From an uncultured Methanosarcinales archaeon (GTDB lineage: Archaea; Halobacteriota; Methanosarcinia; Methanotrichales; Methanotrichaceae): a stretch of 64,000 nt of DNA. This document shows positions 35,237-43,737 of this stretch, one piece after another; within the stretch, counting starts at the first letter, position 1; the number at the start of each line of letters is the position of its first letter. Both the position numbers and the translations under genes were made by a program. The stretch spans positions 1-64,000 of the forward strand of contig CAIQHB010000039.1 of assembly GCA_903871465.1 (NCBI GenBank), read 5' to 3'. The notes under the pieces were generated by a model that was given only the letters and a program-made list of their open reading frames with translations, did no database searches and was not told where the DNA came from.

Positions 35237-35308
35237 TCACTTCCTTCTCTTTAGAGCCTCTATTGTCAATCGCACATCTCAGGGATTGTCTTCCACCAAA
35301 AGAATCCT
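35237..35308 (-). pseudogene. Relic of a response regulator N-terminus
   Basis: On the minus strand the codons read IRILLVEDNP, TGA (35281-35279), DVRLTIEALKRRK, TGA (35239-35237). (R)ILLVEDNPxDVRLTxEALK is the classic start of a receiver domain, where the position now TGA is normally Gly (GGA), so one base change explains the stop. The sequence then ends after 13 codons, without the phosphorylated Asp or the rest of the domain. It is a truncated relic. An intact response regulator is at 47019. Confidence 0.7.
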
Positions 35309-35473
35309 AATAGGATCACATGTCGTTTCATACCTCATAATTTCTATCTCCATCTTCTCAGCCTCGTGCACGTGGAAGCGTGCGTGAATGCAAAGGCTCG
35401 CGATTCTGGCCGCATTTATGCCAGCATCAAGACTCATAATGCCATCAAATTTCTGAAAGTAACAAATCCTCAA

Positions 35474-35868
35474 TTCTTAGTGTGGATTTTCGTTCCCACA
35501 TAGGTCAATACGCTCATGAGATGCTGGATACAGCTTCAGGCATCTGCAAGACCGCAAAGCTCCGATGAGACACTCTTTGTGTTCCAGGAAATCTCCGGTT
35601 GTGTGCCTTAAAGATAGGCATTCATTTTATAAGAATATTATGAGATCAGGATCCAACGCAATAGAGATCTAGAGAAATATGCGTTACCAATGATTGTTCT
35701 CCTCCGACTGGTATTATGGGATTTTGCTGATGCGAGATGATGAGCTTCTCCATACTCAAATACAGCACGATGGCGGAGTTTGACGGAGGAGGTTATCACT
35801 AGTGAGATGGCTATCGGCCTGACCTACCAATGGCAGCTAACCTCAGGAACACCTCACGACGACGGCCA
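35474..35868. other. Intergenic stretch without a supported gene (395 bp)
   Basis: Only short frames are present. The region upstream of the response-regulator relic continues open on the minus strand to 35473 without recognisable similarity. TTTTATAAGAATATTATG at about 35625-35642 is A/T-rich and TATA-like on either strand. Confidence 0.4.
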
Positions 35869-38685
35869 TCATCCCCAAAATCTCTTCGTCCTGGCGTACT
35901 CCCTTTCCGCCTTCAGGATGTCCCTGTAGAACTCCAGCTCATCACTCTGCCGTTTTCCCACTACCCGTGCTGCCGTCTCCGGCCCCAGGCCCCTGCTCGC
36001 CAGCGCTATTGCGGCGGTTTTGCCATAGCTCAAGACCAGATTGGCATTCCGAAATACCCTCTTTGTTCTGCGCTTCTCCTCGGCGGTCTTCTTCTTCTCC
36101 GGCTTCTTGACAACCTTGATCTCCTCCTCCTCCCAGGGCTTGAGTGCGGCCACCATGCGAGATCCGCATAGGGGGCACTCCGGTTGCTCCGGCACGCGCT
36201 CGACCTGGCGCATGGACTTCCACTTCTTGCAGTTCACGCAAAAAAGCAACACCCGGTCGTTCATGATCCTGTTCTTGAGCAGGTTGATGACAGCCGCATC
36301 GGCATGCTCCGGCGAGGTAACATCTCTTCCTCCACCTCGACCACTGGTTCCGATAGGCGAGAGCCCGCTGGTCGTGATTGTGATCGTTCCTTCCCGGATC
36401 TTCTCCAGAACCCATTTGGCCCGGTTTATATCCAGGCGGTCGTGGTAGATCTCCCGCAACGCTTCGCGGTACATGGGTGTGCCCTCGAAGACGGCCAGAA
36501 GCTTCGCCATGCTTACCCTCTGGTAGTCTATGTCCCTGGAGAAGGCGCCAAACTTGCGGGCCACATGCACCATTTTCCAGCGCAGGAGGGTGGTATTCTT
36601 CAGGGTCATCTCCAGGATGGGCTCGACGTATGTCGGGTCCAGATCCCGGATCATCTTCTCTATCTCTTCCGCCAGCAAGGCCTTTGGCAGCGTCAGCTCG
36701 ATTCGATAGGGGTCAATCTGCATGGCTACGCTGCTGCCAAAGCGAGCGGAAAGGATGGCGGTGATGACCCTTCCCAGGGTATCATTGGTCTTGTGGCCAA
36801 AGCATGCATTGATGACGACCCCTTCTCCACCGCTCTCCACAACGATGTTTGACTCATCTGGAACGGGCAGGTTCTTTTCCATCTGTTTTTTTATGAGGTC
36901 GACCAGCTCCTCTGCCGCTTCCTGGTCTACAGGATACAACCCTCGCAGCTCTTCTATGGCCAGCGTGCTCCCGCCCTCGCCCTTGTCCACCGCGCCTTTC
37001 TCCAGGGTCTCGCGGATCTCTCGCCGGATCCGGCCGACCTCCTGCGCCACATCAAAGGGAACGGGAATCTCCTCGCCGGTCCAGCTGGGGATCTCGCCGC
37101 TGCGATGAATGGGCACGACCTTGATCTCGTTCTCTCCGATCTCCGTAATCTCCCAGATCTCTCCCTTGGTGACGAAGGTGGCTCCTGCTTTGGCGAAGCT
37201 GATCACGAATGCTTCATCCAGGGTTCCCACAGACCGTCGGCCCACGATATCATAGACATTGAACCTCTTCTCATCCGGGATCATGGAGAGGTTCTCAATG
37301 TAATACTCCCGAGCCTTGCGGGTTCTCTGCAAAATCCCGTTGTTCTGTCGAACCAGCCTGTTTTCTTCCATCTGGTCGGCGACTCCCTGTATTTCATTGA
37401 GTGTCAGATCCCGGAAGGGGTAGGCTCTGCATACAATCTGGTAGGTCTTTTCCAGGCTGATATCTCCGAAATCCATCTCTAACCCCACAATCTGGTTAGC
37501 CAGGACATCAGTGGGCTTCTCGTGAATCTGGATCGACTCTAGCTCCATTGCTGCCGCCTTTCTGGAGATAGCGCAGGCCTCGGCCACATCGTCGGCGCAG
37601 GTGGCGATTATTGTCCCGGAAGAGATGAGGCCGATCTTGTGGCCTGATCGCCCCACTCGTTGCAGCAACCTCGATACCTCGCGCGGTGAACTGTACTGGA
37701 TGACGTGATCCACATCGCCGATATCGATTCCTAGCTCCATAGACGAGGTGCAGATGAGCCCCCGCAGGGCTCCTGTCTTGAAGGCCTCCTCCGCTTCCAC
37801 CCGCGCTTCCACAGAGAGGCTGCCGTGATGGACGCCAATGGGCTCGCCCAGTTGCCTGAATCGTGAGCCTAAAACCTCAGCCGCCTGGCGTGTGTTGACG
37901 AATATCAGGCACTTTCTGGTATGCACCATCTCCCTGATCAGTCGAATCTGCGCTGCCAGGCGGGGATCGCACTCTAGATGACTTGCCGTAGCGTAGTCTG
38001 GCCGGGCGGCCTGAGGGCTGACTACTCGAAAGTCGCTCGCCCTTTCCATATCCGTCTGGACGATTTTGCAGGAACGACTTGATCCGACAAGCAATTTAGC
38101 TACGGCCTCCGGCGAGCCGACTGTGGCAGAGAGACCTATACGCTGAAAGTCGCCTGCAAGCTCTGCCAGCCTCTCCAGGATCACGGCCAGCTGCGAGCCG
38201 CGCTTGGATGTGGCCATCTCGTGCACCTCATCAACTACTACGATCTTGGTCGTGGAAAGATTCAACCGCAAGCGCTTGCCGGTCAGCATTATCTGCATCG
38301 TCTCAGGTGTCGTGATCAGCAAATCCGGGGGCTTGAGCGACTGCTTCCTCCGATCACTCTGGCTGGTGTCGCCGTGACGAACTGCCACGGTAATATGAAG
38401 CTGTTCCCCCCATTCATGAAAGCGGCGCAGCATATCTCTGTTCAGTGCGCGCAAGGGCGTGATGTAAACCGCCTGGATGCCCTTCCTCTCCCCCGCAAGA
38501 ATCCGGTGAAAGATCGGCAAGCTCGCAGCCTCGGTCTTGCCGGTGCCGGTGGGCGCAATGAGGAGCACATTTTCGCCTGCCAGAATTGCCGGCATGGCCT
38601 GCTCCTGGGGCAGCGTCGGCTCGATAATAGACTGCTCCGCTAGCCTCGCCCTGATCTGGGGATCAAGCTGACCAAAAGCGTTCAC
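35869..38685 (-). CDS. lhr: Lhr-type superfamily 2 DNA helicase
   Basis: A 938-aa ATP-dependent 3'-5' helicase of the Lhr family, implicated in DNA repair. Visible motifs: Q-like TLPQEQAM, Walker A APTGTGKTEAA (about 44-54), ITPLRALNRD (Ia), TTPETM (Ib), DEVHEM (II), LSATVGS (III), IFVNTRQAAEVL (IV), STSSMELGIDIGDVDHVIQYSSPREVSRLLQRVGRSGH-type V/VI region, followed by the winged helix and Lhr domain. The C-terminal part holds CVNC...CPLCGS, a likely zinc ribbon. The start is GTG 38685. Length is near that of archaeal Lhr-core proteins. Single gene, no operon partner. Confidence 0.93.
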   Translation of the reverse strand: MNAFGQLDPQIRARLAEQSIIEPTLPQEQAMPAILAGENVLLIAPTGTGKTEAASLPIFHRILAGERKGIQAVYITPLRALNRDMLRRFHEWGEQLHITVAVRHGDTSQSDRRKQSLKPPDLLITTPETMQIMLTGKRLRLNLSTTKIVVVDEVHEMATSKRGSQLAVILERLAELAGDFQRIGLSATVGSPEAVAKLLVGSSRSCKIVQTDMERASDFRVVSPQAARPDYATASHLECDPRLAAQIRLIREMVHTRKCLIFVNTRQAAEVLGSRFRQLGEPIGVHHGSLSVEARVEAEEAFKTGALRGLICTSSMELGIDIGDVDHVIQYSSPREVSRLLQRVGRSGHKIGLISSGTIIATCADDVAEACAISRKAAAMELESIQIHEKPTDVLANQIVGLEMDFGDISLEKTYQIVCRAYPFRDLTLNEIQGVADQMEENRLVRQNNGILQRTRKAREYYIENLSMIPDEKRFNVYDIVGRRSVGTLDEAFVISFAKAGATFVTKGEIWEITEIGENEIKVVPIHRSGEIPSWTGEEIPVPFDVAQEVGRIRREIRETLEKGAVDKGEGGSTLAIEELRGLYPVDQEAAEELVDLIKKQMEKNLPVPDESNIVVESGGEGVVINACFGHKTNDTLGRVITAILSARFGSSVAMQIDPYRIELTLPKALLAEEIEKMIRDLDPTYVEPILEMTLKNTTLLRWKMVHVARKFGAFSRDIDYQRVSMAKLLAVFEGTPMYREALREIYHDRLDINRAKWVLEKIREGTITITTSGLSPIGTSGRGGGRDVTSPEHADAAVINLLKNRIMNDRVLLFCVNCKKWKSMRQVERVPEQPECPLCGSRMVAALKPWEEEEIKVVKKPEKKKTAEEKRRTKRVFRNANLVLSYGKTAAIALASRGLGPETAARVVGKRQSDELEFYRDILKAEREYARTKRFWG

Positions 38686-39216
38686 AAATAATCATTTCCT
38701 GGAATCGGGTATGAAAACCTTGCGGCAAATTCGATAAATGACTACGTCGATAAACGATTGCGAAAAGCCTTTGTGACAAGGTGTTTCATGTTTATGAAGG
38801 GGTTGTTTTATTCGTCTCGCTCGAAGAATGCCCACAAGATTCCCTTTAGACCCGGGCTCAATACTACTCGCGGCAGGTCTCATATTTAATTTTTAAGAAG
38901 AATCCTAAACCCGTCGCTATTGGGCTCTTAGCAGATAATTGCACCTACATTATCCTCAGAATGGATGATTTTTTCATTTTAAGAGGCGATTAAAGTCTGA
39001 TTCTACTATTGAACCAAAATTAAAGAATATTTTAGAAAACAGAACCATTAAATGCATATGAATAAGCATCTAAACCTTCTTTAACCTTTAATTCCGGAGT
39101 TGTTCGAAGTTCGTTGCATAGTCGTTCGGCCCCATCTTTTTATATCGTTCAAAGAAAGATGCATGTGCAGGAAAATTCTCCGTGTAGAGAAATGATCCTG
39201 AGTGGAGGTATATTAA
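38686..39216. other. Intergenic stretch with promoter of the Cys/Met-rich repeat gene
   Basis: About 450 A/T-rich bases without a supported gene; the short minus frame 38692-38883 looks spurious. At the right end, TTTTTATATC (39136-39145) is a strong TATA box and GGAGGT (39204-39209) a strong Shine-Dalgarno sequence seven bases before ATG 39217. The transcript would have a leader of about 45-50 bases. Confidence 0.6.
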
Positions 39217-39882
39217 ATGAATTACGTTAAGTTCTTGGTGGCATTGGCCGCTTTATGTGTTCTTGTCATCCCGGCCTTTTCAATGCCGGACAATGGAAAT
39301 GGAAAGGATGCCAACCAGATGTGGCAGGGTCATGACGACAAGCAGATGTCTCAGGGCCAAGATAATACTCAGACCTGTGGCTGCCAGAATTCCATGATGG
39401 GCAGTCAAGACGGCAAAGAGAAGACCTGCGGATGCGAGAAGTCCATGGCAGGCCAAGATGGAAAGCAGTTGCCCCCCATGATGGGCCGGGATGGCAAGCA
39501 GAAGACCTGCGGATGCGAGAAGTCCATGGCAGGCCAAGATGGAAAGCAGTTGCCCCCCATGATGGGCCAGGATGGCAAGCAGAATACCTGCGGATGCGAG
39601 AAGTCCATGATGGGTCAGGACGGCAAGCAGATGCCCCCCATGATGGGCCAAGACGGTAAGCAGAACACCTGCGGATGCGAGAAGTCCATGATGGGTCAGG
39701 ATGGCAAGCAGTTGCCCCAGGGACCGGATAATGCACAACAGCCCTGCGGCTCCGAGAAGTCCATGATGGGCGGTCAGGATGGCAATAAGATGGACCACAA
39801 GAACGTGAAGTCCATGATGGGCGACAGGGAAAAGGGCGGCAATGCTGGCGTCAAAGTAGTAATCCTCAATATAAATGTTTAA
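39217..39882 (+). CDS. Secreted Cys/Met-rich tandem-repeat protein, 221 aa
   Basis: Residues 1-22 are a signal peptide (MNYVKFLVALAALCVLVIPAFS). The mature protein consists largely of a 27-residue repeat: TCGCEKSM(A/M)GQDGKQ, (L/M)PPMMG, then (Q/R)DGKQ(K/N). Four full copies and degenerate flanks are present. Each copy brings a Cys-Gly-Cys pair and three to four Met, so exported metal binding (Cu, or another soft metal) is a reasonable guess. No family is recognised and no hydrophobic C-terminal anchor is seen; the tail VKVVILNINV is short. Strong promoter and SD suggest high expression. A T-run terminator lies near 39916-39925. Confidence 0.85.
   Translation: MNYVKFLVALAALCVLVIPAFSMPDNGNGKDANQMWQGHDDKQMSQGQDNTQTCGCQNSMMGSQDGKEKTCGCEKSMAGQDGKQLPPMMGRDGKQKTCGCEKSMAGQDGKQLPPMMGQDGKQNTCGCEKSMMGQDGKQMPPMMGQDGKQNTCGCEKSMMGQDGKQLPQGPDNAQQPCGSEKSMMGGQDGNKMDHKNVKSMMGDREKGGNAGVKVVILNINV
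39424..39747 (+). repeat. Four 81-bp tandem repeats inside the Cys/Met-rich gene
   Basis: Units begin at 39424, 39505, 39586 and 39667, each exactly 81 bases apart, opening with ACCTGCGGATGCGAGAAGTC. The first two units are nearly identical in DNA, as are the third and fourth, suggesting recent amplification. The next, degenerate unit begins 75 bases after the fourth at 39742. Confidence 0.9.
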
Positions 39883-40135
39883 GCCAGTGGGAATGATCTA
39901 AGAAAATATCACAAATCATCCTCTTTTTTTTGGGTGATGATCTTTCATAGTCGTGGTGAAATATAGTGGTTTTGTAATTCCTCTGTTGTTGGTGCGGGTG
40001 GTCTCCTAATCAAGGGTTCGCGGCTAACTCAATCACGGGCCATGATGCCACAAGTAGATGCATATCATGTCCAATATAGAATGAGCAAATGGATTGCAAG
40101 AATAGAGGAGTAATTAGTCTAAGGGGAAAACTGAT

Positions 40136-40840
40136 ATGAAAAATAGTTATTGTTTAGCGATATTAATGCTATTAGTGAGCAGCAGCACGCTGCTGGTCGC
40201 ATCCGCCCAGGATCAGGTCGCTCTGACGGTCCATGTATACGAAGGGGACTTCAATGGGAGCCTGCTTTCGGGTGTCTCGGTAAGCGGACAGGATGCAGCG
40301 GGCAGCAGCTTTCAAGCAGTTACAGATTCGAACGGAGATGCGGTGGTTTCAGGACAACCGGGTGCCTGGCAGTTCATAATTGCAAAGGACGGTTACAACA
40401 CCCTGACTTTGAAGTATGATGTCACGGCGACCGGTGATGGTTCTGTTTATCTACAAAAAGCAACTCCAACCGTAGATAATGTCGCTCTGACCATCGACGT
40501 TCACGAAGGGGACCTTAACGGGACGATGCTATCCGGCGTCCAGGTCACGGGACAGGATGCAGCGGGCACACCGTTACAAGGACTGACTGACTCGAATGGA
40601 TTGGTGGTCGTTAGCGGACAGCCTGGAACCTGGCAGTTCAATTTCACAAAAGAGGGTTACAGTCCCCTCAGCTTGAGTTACGACGTTACTCAAACGGACG
40701 AAGGTGCAGTCTATCTGGTAAGTGCTGATCTGTCTCAAGGGGCTCAAGAAGGGGCCATCTCCTCCCAACCGGATCAACAGATTAATCCAACTTCCAAATG
40801 GACCCAATCCAGCGAAGCTGAGAGAACGAATCAGAATTGA
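40136..40840 (+). CDS. Secreted protein with two Ig-like/carboxypeptidase-regulatory repeats
   Basis: After a signal peptide (about residues 1-25, ending VASAQ) come two homologous domains of about 85 residues: DQVALTVHVYEGDFNGSLLSGVSVSGQDAAG...GQPGAWQF...KDGYNTLTLKYDV and DNVALTIDVHEGDLNGTMLSGVQVTGQDAAG...GQPGTWQF...KEGYSPLSLSYDV. The pattern (variable insert, TDSNG, GQPG, W-Q-F, GY) resembles carboxypeptidase-regulatory/PEGA-type beta sandwiches used in cell-surface stalks. A Ser/Gln/Asn-rich tail of about 40 residues lacks an anchor. Function is probably surface binding or structure. A run of nine T at about 40882 ends the transcript. Confidence 0.8.
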   Translation: MKNSYCLAILMLLVSSSTLLVASAQDQVALTVHVYEGDFNGSLLSGVSVSGQDAAGSSFQAVTDSNGDAVVSGQPGAWQFIIAKDGYNTLTLKYDVTATGDGSVYLQKATPTVDNVALTIDVHEGDLNGTMLSGVQVTGQDAAGTPLQGLTDSNGLVVVSGQPGTWQFNFTKEGYSPLSLSYDVTQTDEGAVYLVSADLSQGAQEGAISSQPDQQINPTSKWTQSSEAERTNQN

Positions 40841-40871
40841 TGTTGATCGAGGATCTTGGAAGCATTCTGAT

Positions 40872-41096
40872 CTATAACAAATTTTTTTTTAAAGTTTTGA
40901 GTTCTTGCCTGAGCTTCCAGTCAGCGAATGGATATATGAGAAGACACAGGACCATGATCATGCAAAGTGCTTCAATCCGCTCCTCTTTTTTGAGATAGAC
41001 TTCGGAAACATGGAAGTTCTTATTGATGATCTAGGCCATCATCGATTCGATATGCATTCCGAACCATAGTTTGCAATTGATTCATCCTGGTCGTTG
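40872..41096 (-). pseudogene. Transposase relic (C-terminal fragment)
   Basis: The minus strand reads NCKLWFGMHIESMMA, TAG, then IINKNFHVSEVYLKKEERIEAL, CMIMVLCLLIYPFADWKLRQELK and a final TAG at 40874-40872. (V)(F/Y)LKxxERI(E/A)AL, xMxMVLCLLxYxxxxxxLRxxL is the conserved end of IS1634-like DDE transposases. The upstream part, including the catalytic residues, is gone and there is an internal stop. No terminal inverted repeats or target duplication could be seen. Identification is by pattern memory only. Confidence 0.6.
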
Positions 41097-41118
41097 AAAT
41101 TTAGGCAGTCTCGCTCTA

Positions 41119-42108
41119 TCAGGCCCATGTCACCCTGACATCGTCCGTCCTGTATCCCGGCCTCACCTTCGATTCCCCTAACGGAGTCGACGCGCCGCTC
41201 TTGAGCATAAGTAGTCCCAGGTAGGCGATCATGCTGCCGTTGTCACCCATGAACGACCTGGGCGGCAGGAAGAACTTCGCGCCACGCTCCAGGCACATGG
41301 TGTTCAGCATCTCGCCCAGCCTGGCGTTTGCCCCCACGCCGCCCACCAGCATGACCTCTTTCTTCTCGGCGTGGGCCATGGCCCTCTCGGTCACCTCTAC
41401 CAGCATGGCGAAAGCCGTCTCCTGAAGGCTGTAGCAGACGTCTGTCAGATCGTGTTTCTTGGCGGCTTGTGTGGCTGCCGTGGAAAGACCGGAGAAAGAG
41501 AGGTCCATGCCCTTCACGGTGTAGGGTAGAGGGATGTACTCCTTCGCGCTATGCGCGAGCTCTTCAACCTTCGGCCCGCCTGGATGCGTCAGCCCGACGC
41601 TGCGAGCGAACTTGTCAATGGCGTTCCCCACGCTGATGTCCAGAGTCTCGCCGAAGATCCTGTAGTGACCCCGGCGCAGGGCGAGAATTTGCGTATTTGC
41701 CCCGCTGACATAGATCACGGCAGGGTCGCGGGCCCCGGACTGCCACTTGCCCACTTCGATGTGGGCCACGCAGTGGTTTACGCCGACGAGGGGTACCCCT
41801 AAGTGCAACGAGAGCGCTCGTGCCGCTGTCGCAACCGTGCGCAAGCACGGCCCCAGGCCCGGACCCTGGGAGAAAGCGATGGCATCCAATTTCAAGCCGT
41901 CTTCACGGGATCGGGCCAGAACATCTCCTACTACCTTGGCCATGTATTCCGCGTGGTGCTGCGCGGCCTCGCGAGGGTGGATGCCGCCAATGGCCGGCGT
42001 GTAAGTGGCGCTCTTTTCATAGATCACGCCCTCTTCGTTCACCAGGGCGGCGCTGAGGTTCCAGGCAGTTCCTTCCAGGCCGAAGATTATCAAGGGATTT
42101 TCAGACAT
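41119..42108 (-). CDS. kae1: KEOPS subunit Kae1, tRNA N6-threonylcarbamoyladenosine transferase
   Basis: Transfers threonylcarbamoyl to A37 of ANN-decoding tRNAs, within the KEOPS complex. The 329-aa product shows FGLEGTAWNLSAAL (ASKHA phosphate 1), HPREAAQHHAEYM, SQGPGLGPCLRTVATAARAL, the metal-binding GVNHCVAHIEVG (His107 and His111), YVSGANTQIL, GETLDISVGNAIDKFARSVGL and VGGVGANARL. In many archaea Kae1 is fused to the kinase Bud32; here it is stand-alone and no Bud32 gene is nearby. It overlaps purD by eight bases and is co-transcribed with it. Confidence 0.96.
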   Translation of the reverse strand: MSENPLIIFGLEGTAWNLSAALVNEEGVIYEKSATYTPAIGGIHPREAAQHHAEYMAKVVGDVLARSREDGLKLDAIAFSQGPGLGPCLRTVATAARALSLHLGVPLVGVNHCVAHIEVGKWQSGARDPAVIYVSGANTQILALRRGHYRIFGETLDISVGNAIDKFARSVGLTHPGGPKVEELAHSAKEYIPLPYTVKGMDLSFSGLSTAATQAAKKHDLTDVCYSLQETAFAMLVEVTERAMAHAEKKEVMLVGGVGANARLGEMLNTMCLERGAKFFLPPRSFMGDNGSMIAYLGLLMLKSGASTPLGESKVRPGYRTDDVRVTWA

Positions 42109-43519
42109 ATCCGAGACCTATGTCCTTGCGGTAGCGCATTCCATTGAAATGGATACGTTTTATATTGTCGTAAGCCTTAACTCTGGCCTCACTCAGACTT
42201 TTGCCGCGCGCGACCAGCGTCAGCACCCGTCCGCCCGTAGTGAATAGCCTTCTCTTGCCAGCGGAATCATCGCCTTTGGCCGTGCCGTTGTGATAAACCA
42301 GAATATCCGGGTCCACTTTATCGAGGCCGCTGATCGGCATATTGGTGTAGTGCTCTCCTGGATAGCCTGGTCGCTCTGGGCCGCCTGAGGCAAGAGGTTT
42401 GATGGCCCGGCCGGATATGGCGCAAATCCCCAGGCAGACGTCCCTGGACCACTGCATCGGCACCGAATCCAATTCTCCATCCAACACCGCTTCTGAGAGC
42501 TGGTAGAAGTCCGTCTCCAACCTGGGAAGAATCACCTCCGTTTCAGGATCCCCCAGGCGCACATTGATCTCCAGAACGGACGGCTCTTTCTCCTCCGAGA
42601 TCATGAGCCCGAAGTAGATCACACCCTTATACTCGTGGCCCGTGGACTCTTTGAAGCCGCGCACCGTCGGGATGGCGATTCTATTCATTATTTTATCAGT
42701 CAGCTCCTCGTCCAGCCAGGGATGAGGCGAAAAACCTCCCATGCCGCCGGTATTGGGATTGTTATCCAGATAGGGGTTGCCGGCATTCTTATTGAAGAGC
42801 CGAACGGCTACGGCTTCGTCTGAGGCATAGGCCTGCTTGTAGTCCAGCGCCGACTGCATCGGCTGAACCGTCCGCCCGTCGCTCAAGGCGAAGAACATCA
42901 GCTCGCGCCCCTGCAAACGCTCCTCGATCTCGATCCGCTCCCCGGCTTTCCCAAAGAGCCGGGGGCTCACCATTATGCGATCAATGGTAGACAGGGCCTC
43001 TTCAGTTGTGGCGCAGACAACGGTTCCCTTTCCTGCCGCCAGGCCGTCTGCCTTGATCACCAGGCCCTTGCCGGGGTTTTCGGAGCAGTGGTGCATGGCA
43101 TACTCCTTTGCAGAATCGGCGTCGTCGAAGTTCCGGCAGAGCGGCACTGGAACCCGCAGACCTTTGAGAAGGTCCTTGGTCGTGCACTTGCTATTCTCCA
43201 GTATTGCCGCTTCTCTATGCGGGCCCAGGATTCTCTGCCCTTCTTCCTGAAAGATATTGACGATACCATCGGACAAATAACCCTCCGGCCCAACAAAAGT
43301 CAGGTCTATTTTCACCAGTTTTGCAAACGCGAGCAATTCCGAGATCGTCTTTGGCGCCGTGCCCTGCATCGTTGCCAGACGGCACTTCTTCATCATCTCG
43401 CTGCCTGCGTTACCTGGAGCAACATATACGGTTTCAACTGCCTCGCTCCTGGCAAAGGCATGAGCTATAGCATTTCCTCTGCCACCTGCGTCCACCACCA
43501 GAACTCTCTTGCCGGACAT
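42101..43519 (-). CDS. purD: Phosphoribosylamine-glycine ligase
   Basis: Second step of purine synthesis, joining glycine to phosphoribosylamine with ATP. The 472-aa product from ATG 43519 (MSGKRVLVVDAGGRGNAIAHAF; three more codons are possible upstream) shows the ATP-grasp motifs GLVIKADGLAAGKGTVV, EERLQGRELMFFAL, VIYFGLMI and LEINVRLGDPETEVILPRLE. The insert and C-terminal length are on the large side for PurD but typical of methanogens. Upstream of kae1 in one operon. Confidence 0.95.
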   Translation of the reverse strand: MSGKRVLVVDAGGRGNAIAHAFARSEAVETVYVAPGNAGSEMMKKCRLATMQGTAPKTISELLAFAKLVKIDLTFVGPEGYLSDGIVNIFQEEGQRILGPHREAAILENSKCTTKDLLKGLRVPVPLCRNFDDADSAKEYAMHHCSENPGKGLVIKADGLAAGKGTVVCATTEEALSTIDRIMVSPRLFGKAGERIEIEERLQGRELMFFALSDGRTVQPMQSALDYKQAYASDEAVAVRLFNKNAGNPYLDNNPNTGGMGGFSPHPWLDEELTDKIMNRIAIPTVRGFKESTGHEYKGVIYFGLMISEEKEPSVLEINVRLGDPETEVILPRLETDFYQLSEAVLDGELDSVPMQWSRDVCLGICAISGRAIKPLASGGPERPGYPGEHYTNMPISGLDKVDPDILVYHNGTAKGDDSAGKRRLFTTGGRVLTLVARGKSLSEARVKAYDNIKRIHFNGMRYRKDIGLGYV

Positions 43520-43634
43520 CAAATCCACTTGAAGAATATGACACTAGATAAGCATATTTGCACAGCACTCCTGGATTGCCAGGAAGCTGTATTTCCCATC
43601 GGTTAGCTATTTAAAACACCTGGGTTAAGCCAGA

Positions 43635-43643
43635 CTTATAAAT
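43635..43643 (+). promoter_or_regulatory. TATA-box candidate for glnA
   Basis: CTTATAAAT lies about 95 bases before ATG 43738, giving a leader of about 70 bases. The GAGGAGTTG at about 43720-43729 serves as Shine-Dalgarno. Confidence 0.5.
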
Positions 43644-43737
43644 CTTCATAAATGCCTTGGCGTATGGCTTTGGGTATTTAATCTCGCGGATTTCTGCGTA
43701 TGTAGTTTCCACGGGTCGCAGAGGAGTTGAAAACGTA

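Noticed and set aside
35279-35281. TGA as a selenocysteine codon in the response-regulator frame
   Set aside because: The expected residue is Gly (GGA), the frame ends after 13 more codons, and no catalytic position is involved; a nonsense mutation in a relic is simpler.
38692-38883. Minus-strand ORF of 63 codons upstream of lhr
   Set aside because: No recognisable sequence, no Shine-Dalgarno and A/T-rich promoter-like composition.
39266-39798. Long minus-strand frames antisense to the Cys/Met-rich repeat gene
   Set aside because: They arise because the 81-bp repeat keeps all frames open; the plus frame has the signal peptide, TATA box and Shine-Dalgarno sequence.
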